From CAZIFG01 sp964539135 (GTDB lineage Bacteria > Margulisbacteria > Marinamargulisbacteria > GCA-2716485 > CAZIFG01): 64,000 bases of DNA. Numbering within the stretch: the stretch's first letter is position 1; each line of letters begins with the position of its first letter. A program made the position numbers and the translations under genes. Location: positions 7,663 through 71,662 of the forward strand of contig CAZIFG010000007.1 in NCBI GenBank assembly GCA_964539135.1, in the 5' to 3' direction. Below the pieces are notes generated by a model. The model had not been told where the DNA came from. It ran no database searches and saw only the letters and a list, made by a program, of their open reading frames with translations. Of this stretch, positions 25,923-33,513 are shown piece by piece.

Positions 25923-26476
25923 TGATTGCCTCCCTTTTTTATTCCTTTATAACCTCCCCCTATCAATTTATTGAATCTCAAATTCGATACATCCCCCCAG
26001 GCTTTGCCTTTTTATGCCTGCTTCTTTCCAGCACAGGACTTGTTTTTTTATCCCCTTTAACACAGGGTGTTGAATCCCTCATTGTATTCGCAGGCTTGAC
26101 GTTTTTTCTTGCTATTATATTGGGTATTCAGGCTATGATTTTAGATTTCATTGCTCAGTTTATGGGACGATCTGGACACAGCCTCCCCTTATTTTTTGGA
26201 TTTTGTGTTTGCTATTTGCCCCTAATGCTTTTTGTGCCACTCGGACTCTTATCCACATCCCTTCCTGTTATCTTTGATCTCCCCCTGCAACTCATCGGCG
26301 CACTTCTTTTTATTTTTATCCTCACGCTTCAACTTAAAACCATTAAGCAACTCTACCATTTTTCAACTGCTCGAAGTGTTCTGATCCTTCTTTTACCCCT
26401 TCTGATTCCATTTTTCTTGCTTGTAGCTCTTGTGTCTAGCGCAGGACTTATCATGCTACTGGGGAGGCCGTTTTAA
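25922..26476 (+). CDS. Five-helix membrane protein, Yip1-like
   Basis: 184 residues, almost entirely hydrophobic, with membrane segments at about 25-45, 52-75, 88-108, 117-138 and 150-180. The N-terminal SFITSPYQFIESQI and the helix pattern resemble bacterial Yip1-domain proteins, but the similarity is general. It overlaps sppA by 1 nt and is followed by ispF after 1 nt, with a GGGGAGG ribosome-binding sequence for ispF inside its last codons. No function inferred. Confidence 0.55.
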   Translation: MIASLFYSFITSPYQFIESQIRYIPPGFAFLCLLLSSTGLVFLSPLTQGVESLIVFAGLTFFLAIILGIQAMILDFIAQFMGRSGHSLPLFFGFCVCYLPLMLFVPLGLLSTSLPVIFDLPLQLIGALLFIFILTLQLKTIKQLYHFSTARSVLILLLPLLIPFFLLVALVSSAGLIMLLGRPF

Positions 26477-26477
26477 G

Positions 26478-26954
26478 ATGTTTCGTATTGGGTTTGGATA
26501 TGATGTTCATCAATTGGTTCCCAATCGCCCCCTTATTTTGGGGGGCATTACCGTCCCTCATTCTTTGGGGCTTTTGGGTCACAGTGACGCGGATGTCCTC
26601 ACACACGCGATTATGGATGCCCTTTTAGGCGCTCTCGCATTGGGCACTATTGGCGATCATTTTCCCGATACGGATCCTGCTTATAAAGATGCGGATAGCC
26701 TTGTGCTTTTGCGACATGTTGCGACACTCATCCAATCTAAAGGATATGTTATTTCTAATATTGACTCTGTTATTGTCGCCCAACGCCCCAAACTGGCGCC
26801 TCATATCCCTCAGATGAGAGCGTGTCTAGCAGATCTCTTATCGCTTTCTCTGGATCAACTCTCTATTAAAGCCACTACCTCTGAAATGTTGGGCCCTGAG
26901 GGGCGAGAAGAAGGCATGAGTTCTCACGCCACTGTCCTTCTTCACAAGGCATGA
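26478..26954 (+). CDS. ispF: 2-C-methyl-D-erythritol 2,4-cyclodiphosphate synthase
   Basis: 158 residues from the ATG at 26478, which follows GGGGAGG by 10 nt and begins with the family's RIGFGYDVHQL. Metal ligands are visible in GYDVHQ (Asp8, His10) and HSDADVLTHAIMDALLGA, followed by FPDTDPAYKDADSL. It makes the cyclic diphosphate of the MEP isoprenoid pathway. Its stop TGA lies within the ATGAT target duplication of the palindromic element that follows, so the original stop was kept on insertion. Confidence 0.96.
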   Translation: MFRIGFGYDVHQLVPNRPLILGGITVPHSLGLLGHSDADVLTHAIMDALLGALALGTIGDHFPDTDPAYKDADSLVLLRHVATLIQSKGYVISNIDSVIVAQRPKLAPHIPQMRACLADLLSLSLDQLSIKATTSEMLGPEGREEGMSSHATVLLHKA

Positions 26955-26955
26955 T

Positions 26956-27091
26956 GGGACTGCTGTGAAACGCCTATTTTGGCCATTTGCTGCATTATCC
27001 TCGTCCTCAAGCCCTCATTTATACCGTATAAGGTCTTTCGGATGGAAGCTCCTTGTAGCTGATCCAAACGTAGGCATTTCACAACATTCCC
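26956..27091. repeat. Palindromic element, copy 2 (136 bp)
   Basis: Begins GGGACTGCTGTGAAA and ends ATTTCACAACATTCCC, flanked by exact 5-bp repeats ATGAT at 26951-26955 and 27092-27096. It carries the shorter central version with ATACCGTATAAGGTC. The left duplication holds the ispF stop and the right one the ATG of the next gene. Removal of the element plus one duplication would leave a classical ATGA overlap of the two genes. One plus-strand frame is open throughout. Confidence 0.93.
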
Positions 27092-27865
27092 ATGATTAGC
27101 AGCACTCAAAATCCTCAGATTCAGACGCTTCGACGCCTCCTTTCAGATACGGCTTATCGTAAAGAGACGGGGTATTGCGTTCTGGAAACACAGAGAAGCC
27201 TCCAAGATACCCTTCATGCTCGTCCCGATCTTATTCATCACGTTTATTATCATACGCTTCCGTCGGACACACTCAAAGTCCTTACTGACCACCGCATCCC
27301 CTCAACAGAAGTCAGTGAACGGGTTTTATCAGGCATCTCTCGCCTTAAAACACAGCCTGGCGTCATGGCAATTTGCCATAGCCCTCTTGCCTCTTATGAG
27401 TCTGTGTTTTCGTCACTACAGGTTGCCTTTTATTTAGATGGTGTCTCCAATCCCTCTAATATGGGGGCTATTATTCGGAATGCCGCAGCTTTTGGCATCG
27501 ATGCCGTTCTGCTTTCACCGGATTGCTGCGATCCTTTTCACCCCGAATCTTTGCGTGCCATGGCCGGACATTTTTATCAAATTCCCGTTCTGGAGTGTCC
27601 GTTAGCCACTTTTTTAGAGGCCTTTCCTACCGCACAGCTGAACCTCTTAGATAGCGCAGCTACACGTCCTATTTCTGAACTTAATCTGACCTTCCCCTGT
27701 CTCTTTTTCTTTGGGGCAGAAACCGGCATCCGCTCTATCCCTCAGAACCATTCTCTTACACGCTATATCATCCCTATGGCAGAGGGTGTCGATTCTCTGA
27801 ATGTTTCTGTTAGTTCTGGCATTATGGGCTATCTTATTCAATCACAACGACTTAAACGGTCTTAA
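27092..27865 (+). CDS. SpoU-family RNA 2'-O-methyltransferase
   Basis: 257 residues with an N-terminal substrate-binding part (residues 1-95) and a SPOUT knot domain. The three SpoU motifs are visible: YLDGVSNPSNMGAIIRNAAAF (motif 1 region, about 112-132), FFFGAETGIR (motif 2) and IPMAEGVDSLNVSVSSGIMGY (motif 3). It methylates rRNA or tRNA using S-adenosylmethionine; which nucleotide cannot be told. The start codon lies in the right target duplication of the repeat. Its 3' end overlaps the convergent secreted-protein gene by 24 bp. Confidence 0.9.
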   Translation: MISSTQNPQIQTLRRLLSDTAYRKETGYCVLETQRSLQDTLHARPDLIHHVYYHTLPSDTLKVLTDHRIPSTEVSERVLSGISRLKTQPGVMAICHSPLASYESVFSSLQVAFYLDGVSNPSNMGAIIRNAAAFGIDAVLLSPDCCDPFHPESLRAMAGHFYQIPVLECPLATFLEAFPTAQLNLLDSAATRPISELNLTFPCLFFFGAETGIRSIPQNHSLTRYIIPMAEGVDSLNVSVSSGIMGYLIQSQRLKRS

Positions 27866-28198
27866 AGGATTGGCCGTAGGCGTGTCTTTTAGCACCGGAC
27901 TATCTCTTAGCTCTAAATTTTCTTTATTTTTTGGGGGATCTGATGGCCTTTTTTCTGTGGATAATTGACCAAAGGTTTTAGCCGTGGGAGGCTTTTTTTC
28001 TTTTTTCTTTGGCACTTCCGGCGTATCCATATCGTAATAGATGACCTCCGCACTTCGCGGTACTGCAGGCGTTTCTAAATCAAAGATTTCATTTTGAATT
28101 TCCCTTCTTTGTATTGTAATCACTTCCGCAAACACGGGTATGATGCCCCATAATATCCATAGAATGACGCCTATTTTTAAAATTTTAGTATGCCTCAT
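27842..28198 (-). CDS. Small secreted protein of unknown function
   Basis: 118 residues: a signal peptide (charged MRHTKILK, hydrophobic IGVILWILWGIIPVFA, cleavage after Ala24) and a Pro/Lys-rich low-complexity mature part with the repeated idea LETPAVP / MDTPEVPKK. It diverges from the FlgG-like gene with a 29-bp gap, so the two promoters overlap. No family recognised. Confidence 0.55.
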   Translation of the reverse strand: MRHTKILKIGVILWILWGIIPVFAEVITIQRREIQNEIFDLETPAVPRSAEVIYYDMDTPEVPKKKEKKPPTAKTFGQLSTEKRPSDPPKNKENLELRDSPVLKDTPTANPLRPFKSL

Positions 28199-28212
28199 GA
28201 CACGCTTTTTGT

Positions 28213-28218
28213 TATACT
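28213..28218 (+). promoter_or_regulatory. -10 box of the FlgG-like gene (leaderless type)
   Basis: TATACT ends 9 nt before the ATG at 28228, without a Shine-Dalgarno. Start at or next to the ATG is expected. Confidence 0.45.
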
Positions 28219-28227
28219 GTCCATGGT

Positions 28228-29040
28228 ATGACCTTATATTGCTTTCATTTGCGACGGGAATTCCTTCTTTTTATTATACTCATTTTTTCGTTTAGCCTCC
28301 AGAGCGATCTTTCTGGATATGAACTTGAAGATGAGGTTAATGAGTTCTATCTTAACCAAACGCTTGACGGCGCTAATACCTATGTCCAACAACAACTTAA
28401 TACTGTGGAATATACGGTAAATTTACATACGCCTGGCTATATCCGTAAAAGTGTTGTCACGGTTAGAGATGCCAATAAAAAAATTCAGGCTAATATTTTT
28501 TATAAATGGCATCCAGGCGTACCCCTCGAAACGCGGCGAAGATATGATTGTTACATTGATGCCAGAGGCCTCGGTTTTTTTATGGTTCAACTGCCTGGCA
28601 CGGTTGCCTTTACACGAGATGGTCGTTTTATGGTGGATTCCCAAGGTCGATTGGTGACGATGGCTGGACAATACCCCGTTTTGGGCGAAGATGGCATTAT
28701 TACAATCCCACAACCTGATCTTGACGTTACGATCTCAACTTCCGGCATGATCTATGTCAATGGAAAAACGGTTCAGCGCCTTAAAATTGCGCTTTTTTCC
28801 TCCCTTGAACAACTCAACAAACTCACCTCTCCGAATGGGGTTATTTTCCTCGCCGAAGACCCCCCTGTTTTAAGAAACTCAACGGAAGGATACTCCATTA
28901 ACCAAGGGTATTTAGAAAGTCCCAGCATTACAAGGACCTATGACAGCAAATGGGCCAACAAAGCGTATGAAGCCAGTATCAATACCGCCCACCAGATCAC
29001 CAAAACATTGAGATCCGGTTCGAGTATCGCGCTTCCCTAA
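28228..29040 (+). CDS. FlgG/FlgF-like rod or hook protein with a signal peptide
   Basis: 270 residues. The segment GLGFFMVQLPGTVAFTRDGR plus the following GRLVTMAGQYPVLGEDG is the core signature of FlgE/F/G rod-hook proteins. HTPGYIRKS (about residues 73-81) resembles the N-terminal NTTGFK motif. The usual N-terminal D0 helix is replaced by a hydrophobic leader (about residues 10-31), and the C-terminal helix SKWANKAYEASINTAHQITK replaces the standard AQRAYE-type helix. Ordinary rod proteins leave through the flagellar export gate and lack Sec signals, so this may be a periplasmic derivative. Confidence 0.65.
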   Translation: MTLYCFHLRREFLLFIILIFSFSLQSDLSGYELEDEVNEFYLNQTLDGANTYVQQQLNTVEYTVNLHTPGYIRKSVVTVRDANKKIQANIFYKWHPGVPLETRRRYDCYIDARGLGFFMVQLPGTVAFTRDGRFMVDSQGRLVTMAGQYPVLGEDGIITIPQPDLDVTISTSGMIYVNGKTVQRLKIALFSSLEQLNKLTSPNGVIFLAEDPPVLRNSTEGYSINQGYLESPSITRTYDSKWANKAYEASINTAHQITKTLRSGSSIALP

Positions 29041-29110
29041 AACAGCTGATTCATCAGGTTTATCCCTTAGATTTTTGGGGTAATTCTTTTTTGCATGTGG
29101 ACATAGCCTT

Positions 29111-29146
29111 AAAACGGACGATTTTTATATAGTCGTCGGTTTTAAT
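29111..29146 (+). terminator. Probable Rho-independent terminator
   Basis: The arms AAAACGGACGA (29111-29121) and TCGTCGGTTTT (29133-29143) pair with a single mismatch around an 11-nt loop and end in T-rich sequence. It lies 70 bp after the FlgG-like gene. Confidence 0.5.
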
Positions 29147-29155
29147 TAAATTTTG

Positions 29156-29161
29156 TATAAT
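29156..29161 (+). promoter_or_regulatory. -10 box upstream of the two small helical genes
   Basis: TATAAT at 29156-29161 directly follows the terminator. A Shine-Dalgarno (AAGGAG, 29188-29193) precedes the ATG at 29198, so this unit has a normal leader. Confidence 0.45.
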
Positions 29162-29197
29162 AGTTCATAATACACTTTGTTTAAATTAAGGAGTTGA

Positions 29198-29737
29198 ATG
29201 AGTATGGCAGTTGGAGGCGTTTCTCCCAATAATCCAAACGTAGGTATTGCCCGACCTTCGGCACAACAAATTTCCTTAAATGATGCGCTCAAAGAAATGA
29301 CGCAACTGATGGGACAACTTCAGGCTGATCGCGCTGATCTTACCAATGAATCCACCTCTACAAGCGCCACGTCTTTTATTGCCAACGCCGCTAAAGCCTT
29401 TGCTAAAAATGCCACGAGTGATACTCAAAAATCTCAAAAAACACGGGGTGCTGATTACGTTCCAGGTACTGAAGAAGCTGCGGCTCAATCCACTGGCCTT
29501 GTGGATGAGAAGGAAATTAAACGCAAACAGCGTGAGAAAAAACTTCAAGACCGCCTCCGGGATCTTTTGGACATTGTCAGCAATATGGATCTCGCCAAGC
29601 TCAGTGGTGAAGATCAAGAAGTTGTGGAAGAATTTTTAAATAATGCCCGTATTATTGGCAAATTAAATCGCGAATACGATCAGCTCTCGAAACAAGAAAT
29701 CCTTTTAGAAGAAAAATTGAAAGCTCAAAAACAATAA
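29198..29737 (+). CDS. Helical protein with disordered Ser/Thr-rich N-terminus, unknown
   Basis: 179 residues. The first 40% is Ala/Ser/Thr-rich and probably disordered; the rest is a charged coiled coil (about 105-179). An alternative start ATG lies two codons on (29204). No signal peptide. Position between a FlgG-like gene and a small basic protein suggests a flagellar or type III accessory role, which is guesswork. A 17-nt stretch at 29230-29246 differs at one base from part of the palindromic element, coding PNVGI as the element does. No family recognised. Confidence 0.55.
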   Translation: MSMAVGGVSPNNPNVGIARPSAQQISLNDALKEMTQLMGQLQADRADLTNESTSTSATSFIANAAKAFAKNATSDTQKSQKTRGADYVPGTEEAAAQSTGLVDEKEIKRKQREKKLQDRLRDLLDIVSNMDLAKLSGEDQEVVEEFLNNARIIGKLNREYDQLSKQEILLEEKLKAQKQ

Positions 29738-29746
29738 GGACCCTTA

Positions 29747-30058
29747 ATGGCCACCAAACGTCAGCTTACAAAACAGGAAACCCAACAAGCAATCCCCATT
29801 CTTAAGGAGTTTAATAAGCTTTCTAAGGCCTTTATTGGGCTTTTATCTCATAAAGTAGAGACGAAGAAAAAACGGGTTCATACCCTGTCTGTCTTGGTGA
29901 ATGATTTTAAAATTCCGGTCGATACACGCTCCACATTAAGCATTACAACCTTTGATATTAGTCGCACCCAAATCAGTCGCAAAGGATCTGGAAAATTCAA
30001 TCAACGCATGAAATGGGAAGCTGATTTTAGAAAACGCAATCGCGGGATTGTGCTTTAA
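29747..30058 (+). CDS. Small basic protein, unknown
   Basis: 103 residues, strongly basic (many Lys/Arg), mostly helical in the first 55 residues (TKQETQQAIPILKEFNKLSK), with a Ser/Thr-rich C-terminal half. No signal peptide. It follows its partner by 9 nt in the same unit and converges on mnmE with an 8-bp gap. A nucleic-acid-binding or chaperone-like role is possible from charge alone; not recognised. Confidence 0.5.
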   Translation: MATKRQLTKQETQQAIPILKEFNKLSKAFIGLLSHKVETKKKRVHTLSVLVNDFKIPVDTRSTLSITTFDISRTQISRKGSGKFNQRMKWEADFRKRNRGIVL

Positions 30059-30066
30059 AAGGGTTC

Positions 30067-31422
30067 TTATTTCCCCACACAAAATCGACTAAAAATACCG
30101 TCGAGGACTTCTTCTGTTAAGGTTTCGCCACTTACCTCTCCTAGCTTTAAAATGGCGGCTTTTAAATCGATGGCAATCACATCATCCTCTAGATCTGTCT
30201 GAAGGCCCTCTATAAACCGTATAATGGCCGATTGTGCGGCTTTGATACTGGCCGCCTGCCTTACATTTGCCGTCCACTCTAATGCTGCTGGCTCTATTTT
30301 GGGAATCACATGCTCGTATAGATACTCTTTTAAAGGTGCTATGCCGCTGCTGTCTTTTGTATGGACACTCAAGGATGGGTACGGATATTCTGATATTTGC
30401 TTGCGCCACTCTCCGTTTGGTAAGTCTGCTTTTGTTTTTACCAGGACTACCGTTTTGCAGTCTTGAATGAGGCTTGCGACATGACGATCCTCTTTTGTTA
30501 AGGGGACGCTGCCATCCACAAGCCACAATACCACATCCGCTTTTTCTAGAAGCTCTGTTATCTTTTGAATGCCCAGGTGCTCAATATAATCGTCCGCGTC
30601 TCGAATGCCTGCTGTGTCTATTAGGGTACACCCTACTCCCCCCAATGTAATCGTCACCTCTAAATAATCGCGAGTGGTGCCTTTTTCTGGCGTCACAATG
30701 GCCCGATCTTTTCCTAAAAATGCATTCAAAAGTGACGATTTACCGGCATTCGGAACCCCCACAATCACCAACGAGAGTCCGGATTTTATTTTTTCACCAT
30801 AATCTCCATACTGGCTCATTTTAGATAGCATCTCGGCCTGTTCTACCAATTGATCGATGGTTTTGGGCCGATCTAAAGCAGGCACCTCATCTGGAAAATC
30901 AATAGAGCCTTCTACCTGTTCTAAAATTTCCATTAGGACCGCTCTTATTTCTGTTATTTTAGTCATCAAGGCGCCCTTCAACTGCGTCATGGAAACACGA
31001 TGCGCGGATTCGCTTTCCGCATGAATTAGATCAATAACAGCTTCAGCCTGAGATAGCGTTAATTTTCCGTTAATAAATGCTCTTTTTGTATACTCTCCAG
31101 GGTCTGCCATTCTTGCCCCTAAACGCAGGGTCATTTCTATTATTTTATTCAAACTATAGGGACTTCCATGCCCCTGAATTTCAACCACATCTTCCCCTGT
31201 ATAAGAATGAGGGGCTTGAAAATAAAGCACACAGACATCATCTATTTTTTCACCTGAAAAGGGATCTTTAATCGGGGTATAATACACATATCGGGGGGTT
31301 TTAATGGGTTTGTTAGCTAGGGCATTTATGATTTCAAGCGATCGGTCTCCCGATAAACGAACAACCCCTATGCCGCCAAGGCCCATAGGGGTTGCCAGTG
31401 ATGAAATGGTCTCGAAAGCCAT
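30067..31422 (-). CDS. mnmE: tRNA modification GTPase MnmE
   Basis: 451 residues, full length. With MnmG it installs the aminomethyl group on wobble U34 of certain tRNAs. The N-terminal tetrahydrofolate-binding part (TISSLATPMGLGGIGVVRLS) and HGSPYSLNKIIEMTLRLGAR precede a G domain with GVPNAGKSSLLNAF (about 222-235), DTAGIRD and KTKAD. The C-terminus FCVGK keeps the essential Cys. Last gene of the rpmH-rnpA-yidD-yidC-jag-mnmE cluster; it abuts jag. Its partner mnmG is 19 kb away on the other strand. Confidence 0.97.
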   Translation of the reverse strand: MAFETISSLATPMGLGGIGVVRLSGDRSLEIINALANKPIKTPRYVYYTPIKDPFSGEKIDDVCVLYFQAPHSYTGEDVVEIQGHGSPYSLNKIIEMTLRLGARMADPGEYTKRAFINGKLTLSQAEAVIDLIHAESESAHRVSMTQLKGALMTKITEIRAVLMEILEQVEGSIDFPDEVPALDRPKTIDQLVEQAEMLSKMSQYGDYGEKIKSGLSLVIVGVPNAGKSSLLNAFLGKDRAIVTPEKGTTRDYLEVTITLGGVGCTLIDTAGIRDADDYIEHLGIQKITELLEKADVVLWLVDGSVPLTKEDRHVASLIQDCKTVVLVKTKADLPNGEWRKQISEYPYPSLSVHTKDSSGIAPLKEYLYEHVIPKIEPAALEWTANVRQAASIKAAQSAIIRFIEGLQTDLEDDVIAIDLKAAILKLGEVSGETLTEEVLDGIFSRFCVGK

Positions 31423-31950
31423 TTAGATGCGTGTATCGTCTAAGCCATATTCCCTTGTAATGGATGAAAATTCATCTTGAAGCGTTTCTGAGGCTTCATT
31501 CCCTGTTCTTTTGGACTTAAATTTTCCTTGACCGTGACGTCTATTTCTATAATCTTCCGCATCAATGACCACTCGAATGGGCACTGAAAATTCTCGAATC
31601 ACAAAGTGACGTAATAAGGTTTGATATCCTTCTAAATTTTGGCCTTTTTTTCCAATAATTCGGCCTAAATCATCACCTGCATCATACACTTCTAAAATTA
31701 ATTTATTGCCCTCTGTTTTTTTATGTCTTACCTGACCCTCAAATCGAGATAGCGTTAATATGGTGTTTAACTTTTCAATACAGTAAGACTCGATATCTGC
31801 TGTAATTTCATATTGAGGCTTCTCTTTCTTCTCATAATGATACTCTGATTCCTTTTGTTTGCTTTTCGCATAATCTCTTTGCGCCGCATCTTCATCTGCC
31901 GTTGCTGATCTTCCACCTGTTAAAAAATCAAAAAATCCTCGTTTCAACAT
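31423..31950 (-). CDS. jag: Jag/SpoIIIJ-associated RNA-binding protein, lacking R3H
   Basis: 175 residues. The KH-type domain is clear at about 85-145 (GDDLGRIIGKKGQNLEGYQT, then VIDAEDYRNRR). The C-terminal R3H domain that normally follows is missing; the protein ends with 35 residues of other sequence, and no frame nearby restores an R3H motif. An N-terminal charged segment replaces the usual Jag_N domain. It sits between yidC and mnmE, the conserved position of jag. Confidence 0.8.
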   Translation of the reverse strand: MLKRGFFDFLTGGRSATADEDAAQRDYAKSKQKESEYHYEKKEKPQYEITADIESYCIEKLNTILTLSRFEGQVRHKKTEGNKLILEVYDAGDDLGRIIGKKGQNLEGYQTLLRHFVIREFSVPIRVVIDAEDYRNRRHGQGKFKSKRTGNEASETLQDEFSSITREYGLDDTRI

Positions 31951-31977
31951 GTTTACTTTCTCCTTGTTTACTGTTTT

Positions 31978-32661
31978 CTATGCTTCTTTAGGAATGATTT
32001 CCACATTCCCTGTTTTTTCTGGACGCATCATGTACCACTGTTGTGCCGTCGACAATAAAGTCGATACTGTCCAATATAAGACCACTCCAGCTGCTAAATT
32101 CATTCCAAAGACTATCATAATGACGGGTGTAAACATCATAAATTTTTTCTGTGCAGGATCTACTATCATCATTTTTTGAGACCAAAATGTTAAAGCGCCT
32201 AAAAAGACAGGTAAGAGATATGTGTGATCAGGAACCGATAAATTGGACAACCAAAACGGAAAAAGTCCTGGAAATACCCCTGGTGCCGAAATGATGGCTT
32301 TAAATTGAGGGCTCAAAATAGCGTTATAAACAGCTAAAAAGAACGGAATTTGAACCAACATGGGCAAACACCCTTGAAAGGGATTCACGCCGTTCTTTTT
32401 ATAAAGTGCCATGAGCTCTACTTGTGCTTGTTTCGGATCATCCTTCATTCTTTCTTTTATTTTTTGGACTTCGGGATGAATTTTTTGCATGCCTTTCATG
32501 GAATTATACTGCTTCGCCATTAACGGAATAAACAACACCTTAATGATTATAGTGAGTAGAATAATCGCCACCCCATAATTGGGAATGATGCCATAACTCC
32601 ATTTCAAAAAGGGGATCATAATATCCTCGGACAATACTTTAATCGGGCCTAGCTCAAACAT
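31978..32661 (-). CDS. yidC: Membrane protein insertase YidC (short Oxa1-like form)
   Basis: 227 residues comprising only the conserved insertase core. FLKWSYGIIPNYGVAIILLT is the first core helix; then come the positively charged AKQYNSMKGMQKIHPEVQKIK and GCLPMLVQIPFFLAVYNAI, then two further helices. The large periplasmic P1 domain of proteobacterial YidC is absent. It inserts proteins into the inner membrane with or without SecYEG. It overlaps yidD by 13 bp and lies in the classical cluster. Confidence 0.93.
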   Translation of the reverse strand: MFELGPIKVLSEDIMIPFLKWSYGIIPNYGVAIILLTIIIKVLFIPLMAKQYNSMKGMQKIHPEVQKIKERMKDDPKQAQVELMALYKKNGVNPFQGCLPMLVQIPFFLAVYNAILSPQFKAIISAPGVFPGLFPFWLSNLSVPDHTYLLPVFLGALTFWSQKMMIVDPAQKKFMMFTPVIMIVFGMNLAAGVVLYWTVSTLLSTAQQWYMMRPEKTGNVEIIPKEA

Positions 32662-32900
32662 GATTTCTTACTCCTTACTGGGACTGGATCAAGGCCACCC
32701 TCATTTAAGGGGTGACATTTTAATACTCTCTTTGTGGCTAAAACAAGGCCTTTTCCGGGACCATGAATCTCCACTGCTTCTAAGGCATATTGTGAACAAG
32801 AAGGATAAAATCTGCAGGCTTTGGGCATAAACGGAGAGGCTATCATTTGGTATACCTTAATACATGCCGTTAAACTAAATGTCATTGATGTGTTAAGCAT
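32649..32900 (-). CDS. yidD: Membrane protein insertion efficiency factor YidD
   Basis: The YidD core is unmistakable: CRFYPSCSQYALEAVEIHG, then KRVLKCHPLNEGGLDPVP. The ATG at 32900 overlaps the rnpA stop region by 8 bp and is my chosen start; 32885 (MTFSLTAC) gives the length closest to the family and is equally possible. An upstream ATG at 32936 would overlap rnpA by 44 bp and is less likely. Product 83 residues from 32900. Confidence 0.9.
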   Translation of the reverse strand: MLNTSMTFSLTACIKVYQMIASPFMPKACRFYPSCSQYALEAVEIHGPGKGLVLATKRVLKCHPLNEGGLDPVPVRSKKSCLS

Positions 32901-33246
32901 TCCAAAGATCATGTGCTTGAAGTCCTTTTGTAACATGATATAAAAGTTGGGCTTCTGAGCTGTCTACAAGTTCTTTTTTTGCTATAAAAATCCAATCATG
33001 CCCTAGTTTTACATTCATTTGATTTTTCCTATACACTTCTTTTAAAAGTCGTTTCGCCCGATTGCGCTTTACTGAATTTCCTACTTTTTTCCCTGCAACA
33101 AACGCCACCTTAGGTGTCTCGCCTACCGCTTTTGCTACATAAACCCAACAATAGCGCGTCCCAAATTTTAGACAGTTTTTAAAAATAGACTCGAAATGTT
33201 TCTTCTTTTTAATTCTACCCTGACTTTGGGATAAAGTCATCTGCAT
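32893..33246 (-). CDS. rnpA: Ribonuclease P protein component
   Basis: 117 residues. RnpA is the protein subunit of RNase P, which trims tRNA 5' ends. The RNR motif is present in GKKVGNSVKRNRAKRLLKE (about residues 72-90), and the N-terminal RIKKKKHFESIFKN matches the family. Its ATG at 33246 overlaps the rpmH stop (TAATG); a second ATG two codons on is possible. Confidence 0.95.
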   Translation of the reverse strand: MQMTLSQSQGRIKKKKHFESIFKNCLKFGTRYCWVYVAKAVGETPKVAFVAGKKVGNSVKRNRAKRLLKEVYRKNQMNVKLGHDWIFIAKKELVDSSEAQLLYHVTKGLQAHDLWNA

Positions 33247-33380
33247 TATACAGCGATTTGATGTCTTCCTTTTCGGCGTCTGGCATTTAAAAGGCGTCTG
33301 CCGCCTACAGATCCCATTCTAACTAGAAATCCATGTTTTTTATGTCTTTTTCTTTTATTGGGTTGAAATGGTCGTTTCAT
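33246..33380 (-). CDS. rpmH: 50S ribosomal protein L34
   Basis: 44 residues: MKRPFQPNKRKRHKKHGFLV, then RMGSVGGRRLLNARRRKGR and a short tail, an almost textbook L34. It is preceded by AGGTAGG. It is the first gene of the cluster leading to mnmE, which in most bacteria lies beside dnaA and the origin; dnaA is not upstream here. Confidence 0.97.
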   Translation of the reverse strand: MKRPFQPNKRKRHKKHGFLVRMGSVGGRRLLNARRRKGRHQIAV

Positions 33381-33513
33381 ATTTACCTACCTGTTTAATC
33401 TCTTAAATTTTTTGACATCGACGTGTCGATTCCTAAAAAGGACCTTTATCTTATCAGTGTGGCTCCCAGCCGTCAATGCAGCTTTCGTGATATTACAGGC
33501 TAAATCCCACTCT

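Noticed and set aside
26249..26257. Perfect DnaA box TTATCCACA
   Set aside because: Single copy inside a membrane protein gene, with no second box nearby; one such match is expected by chance.
29230..29246. 17-nt near-match to the element (one difference) in the small helical gene
   Set aside because: Too short to separate from chance in a window of this size, and the flanks do not align; noted only in the feature.
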